Positions 7,012 to 7,216 of a stretch of 7,216 bases of DNA are shown piece after piece (the stretch's first letter is position 1; every line of letters begins with the position of its first letter). Origin of the DNA: Saprospiraceae bacterium (lineage in GTDB: Bacteria > Bacteroidota > Bacteroidia > Chitinophagales > Saprospiraceae); NCBI GenBank assembly GCA_020630355.1, contig JAHDBO010000095.1, positions 1-7,216 of the forward strand, read 5' to 3'. Position numbers and translations under genes: made by a program. A model generated the notes under the pieces. The model was not told the origin of the DNA. It saw nothing but the letters and a program-made list of their open reading frames with translations, and ran no database searches.

Positions 7012-7216
7012 ATGAGATTTGTCCTAGTAATTGCAACGTTGTTGACCTTTGTCAATGTTCACGCCCAGACGGGCATTATCAAAGGAAGCCTAAAAAACAA
7101 AATCAACAACGAGCCGATTGGCTTTGCAAATATCGCTATACCCGGTACAAGCAAAGGAGCGACCTCCGATATAGATGGCAATTACACTATTGATGGTCTA
7201 GCACCTGGTTTATATA
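7012..7216 (+). CDS. Exported protein with carboxypeptidase-regulatory-like domain, probable TonB-dependent receptor family (5' part only)
   Basis: The first 68 codons of a gene cut by the window end. Residues 1-18 form a signal peptide (MRFVLVIATLLTFVNVHA) with a likely cleavage before Gln19, giving the typical Bacteroidota mature start QTGIIKG. Residues 21-68 match the CarboxypepD_reg-like beta-sandwich: a first strand GIIKGSL, then EPIGFANIAIPGTSKGATSDIDGNYTI laid out as the family pattern, and DGLAPGLY at the cut. In Bacteroidota this module most often sits at the N-terminus of SusC/TonB-dependent outer-membrane receptors, but it also occurs in DUF5686/carboxypeptidase-like outer-membrane proteins, so the remainder must decide. 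The ATG at 7012 follows an A-rich leader (CTAAAAAACGATTT) without a Shine-Dalgarno, as is usual in this phylum. An earlier in-frame start is not needed because the signal peptide is complete. Confidence 0.8.
   Translation, partial: MRFVLVIATLLTFVNVHAQTGIIKGSLKNKINNEPIGFANIAIPGTSKGATSDIDGNYTIDGLAPGLY

Overview
The window looks like ordinary chromosomal DNA from a member of the Bacteroidota. The evidence is a very long TamB-type AsmA-superfamily protein with the Bacteroidota style of C-terminus, a TonB-receptor/carboxypeptidase-regulatory-like secreted protein that begins at the right edge, A/T-rich leaders without clear Shine-Dalgarno sequences, and TAnnTTTG boxes upstream of two genes. Genus or family cannot be fixed from the sequence; a Saprospiria-, Cytophagia- or Flavobacteriia-like source is possible.

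Layout from left to right: (1) mscL on the minus strand (21-428), a large-conductance mechanosensitive channel. (2) A 160-bp divergent intergenic region with a promoter-like box. (3) A plus-strand gene (589-1803) for a Lys1-type saccharopine dehydrogenase / alanine dehydrogenase-like NAD(P)-dependent oxidoreductase. (4) A convergent junction of 39 bp without a convincing terminator. (5) A 4.8-kb minus-strand tamB-like gene (stop at 1843). Its first usable start codon is a TTG at 6648, but its reading frame and recognisable N-terminal anchor run on to about 6768. (6) A roughly 240-bp divergent intergenic region. (7) The first 68 codons of a plus-strand exported protein with a carboxypeptidase-regulatory-like (CarboxypepD_reg) beta-sandwich domain, cut by the window end.

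The genes do not form an obvious operon: strands alternate (-,+,-,+), so each gene is probably transcribed on its own or leads a unit that leaves the window. Three of the four products belong to the cell envelope: MscL in the inner membrane, TamB spanning the periplasm, and the edge protein probably at the outer membrane. The dehydrogenase is cytosolic and belongs to lysine/amino-acid metabolism. I found no mobile element, CRISPR array, tRNA, rRNA or defence-like system. The most useful anomaly is the unresolved translation start of tamB: the basic and hydrophobic N-terminus continues 5' of every ATG, GTG or TTG in frame, and an ATG further up is separated from it by an in-frame TAA.
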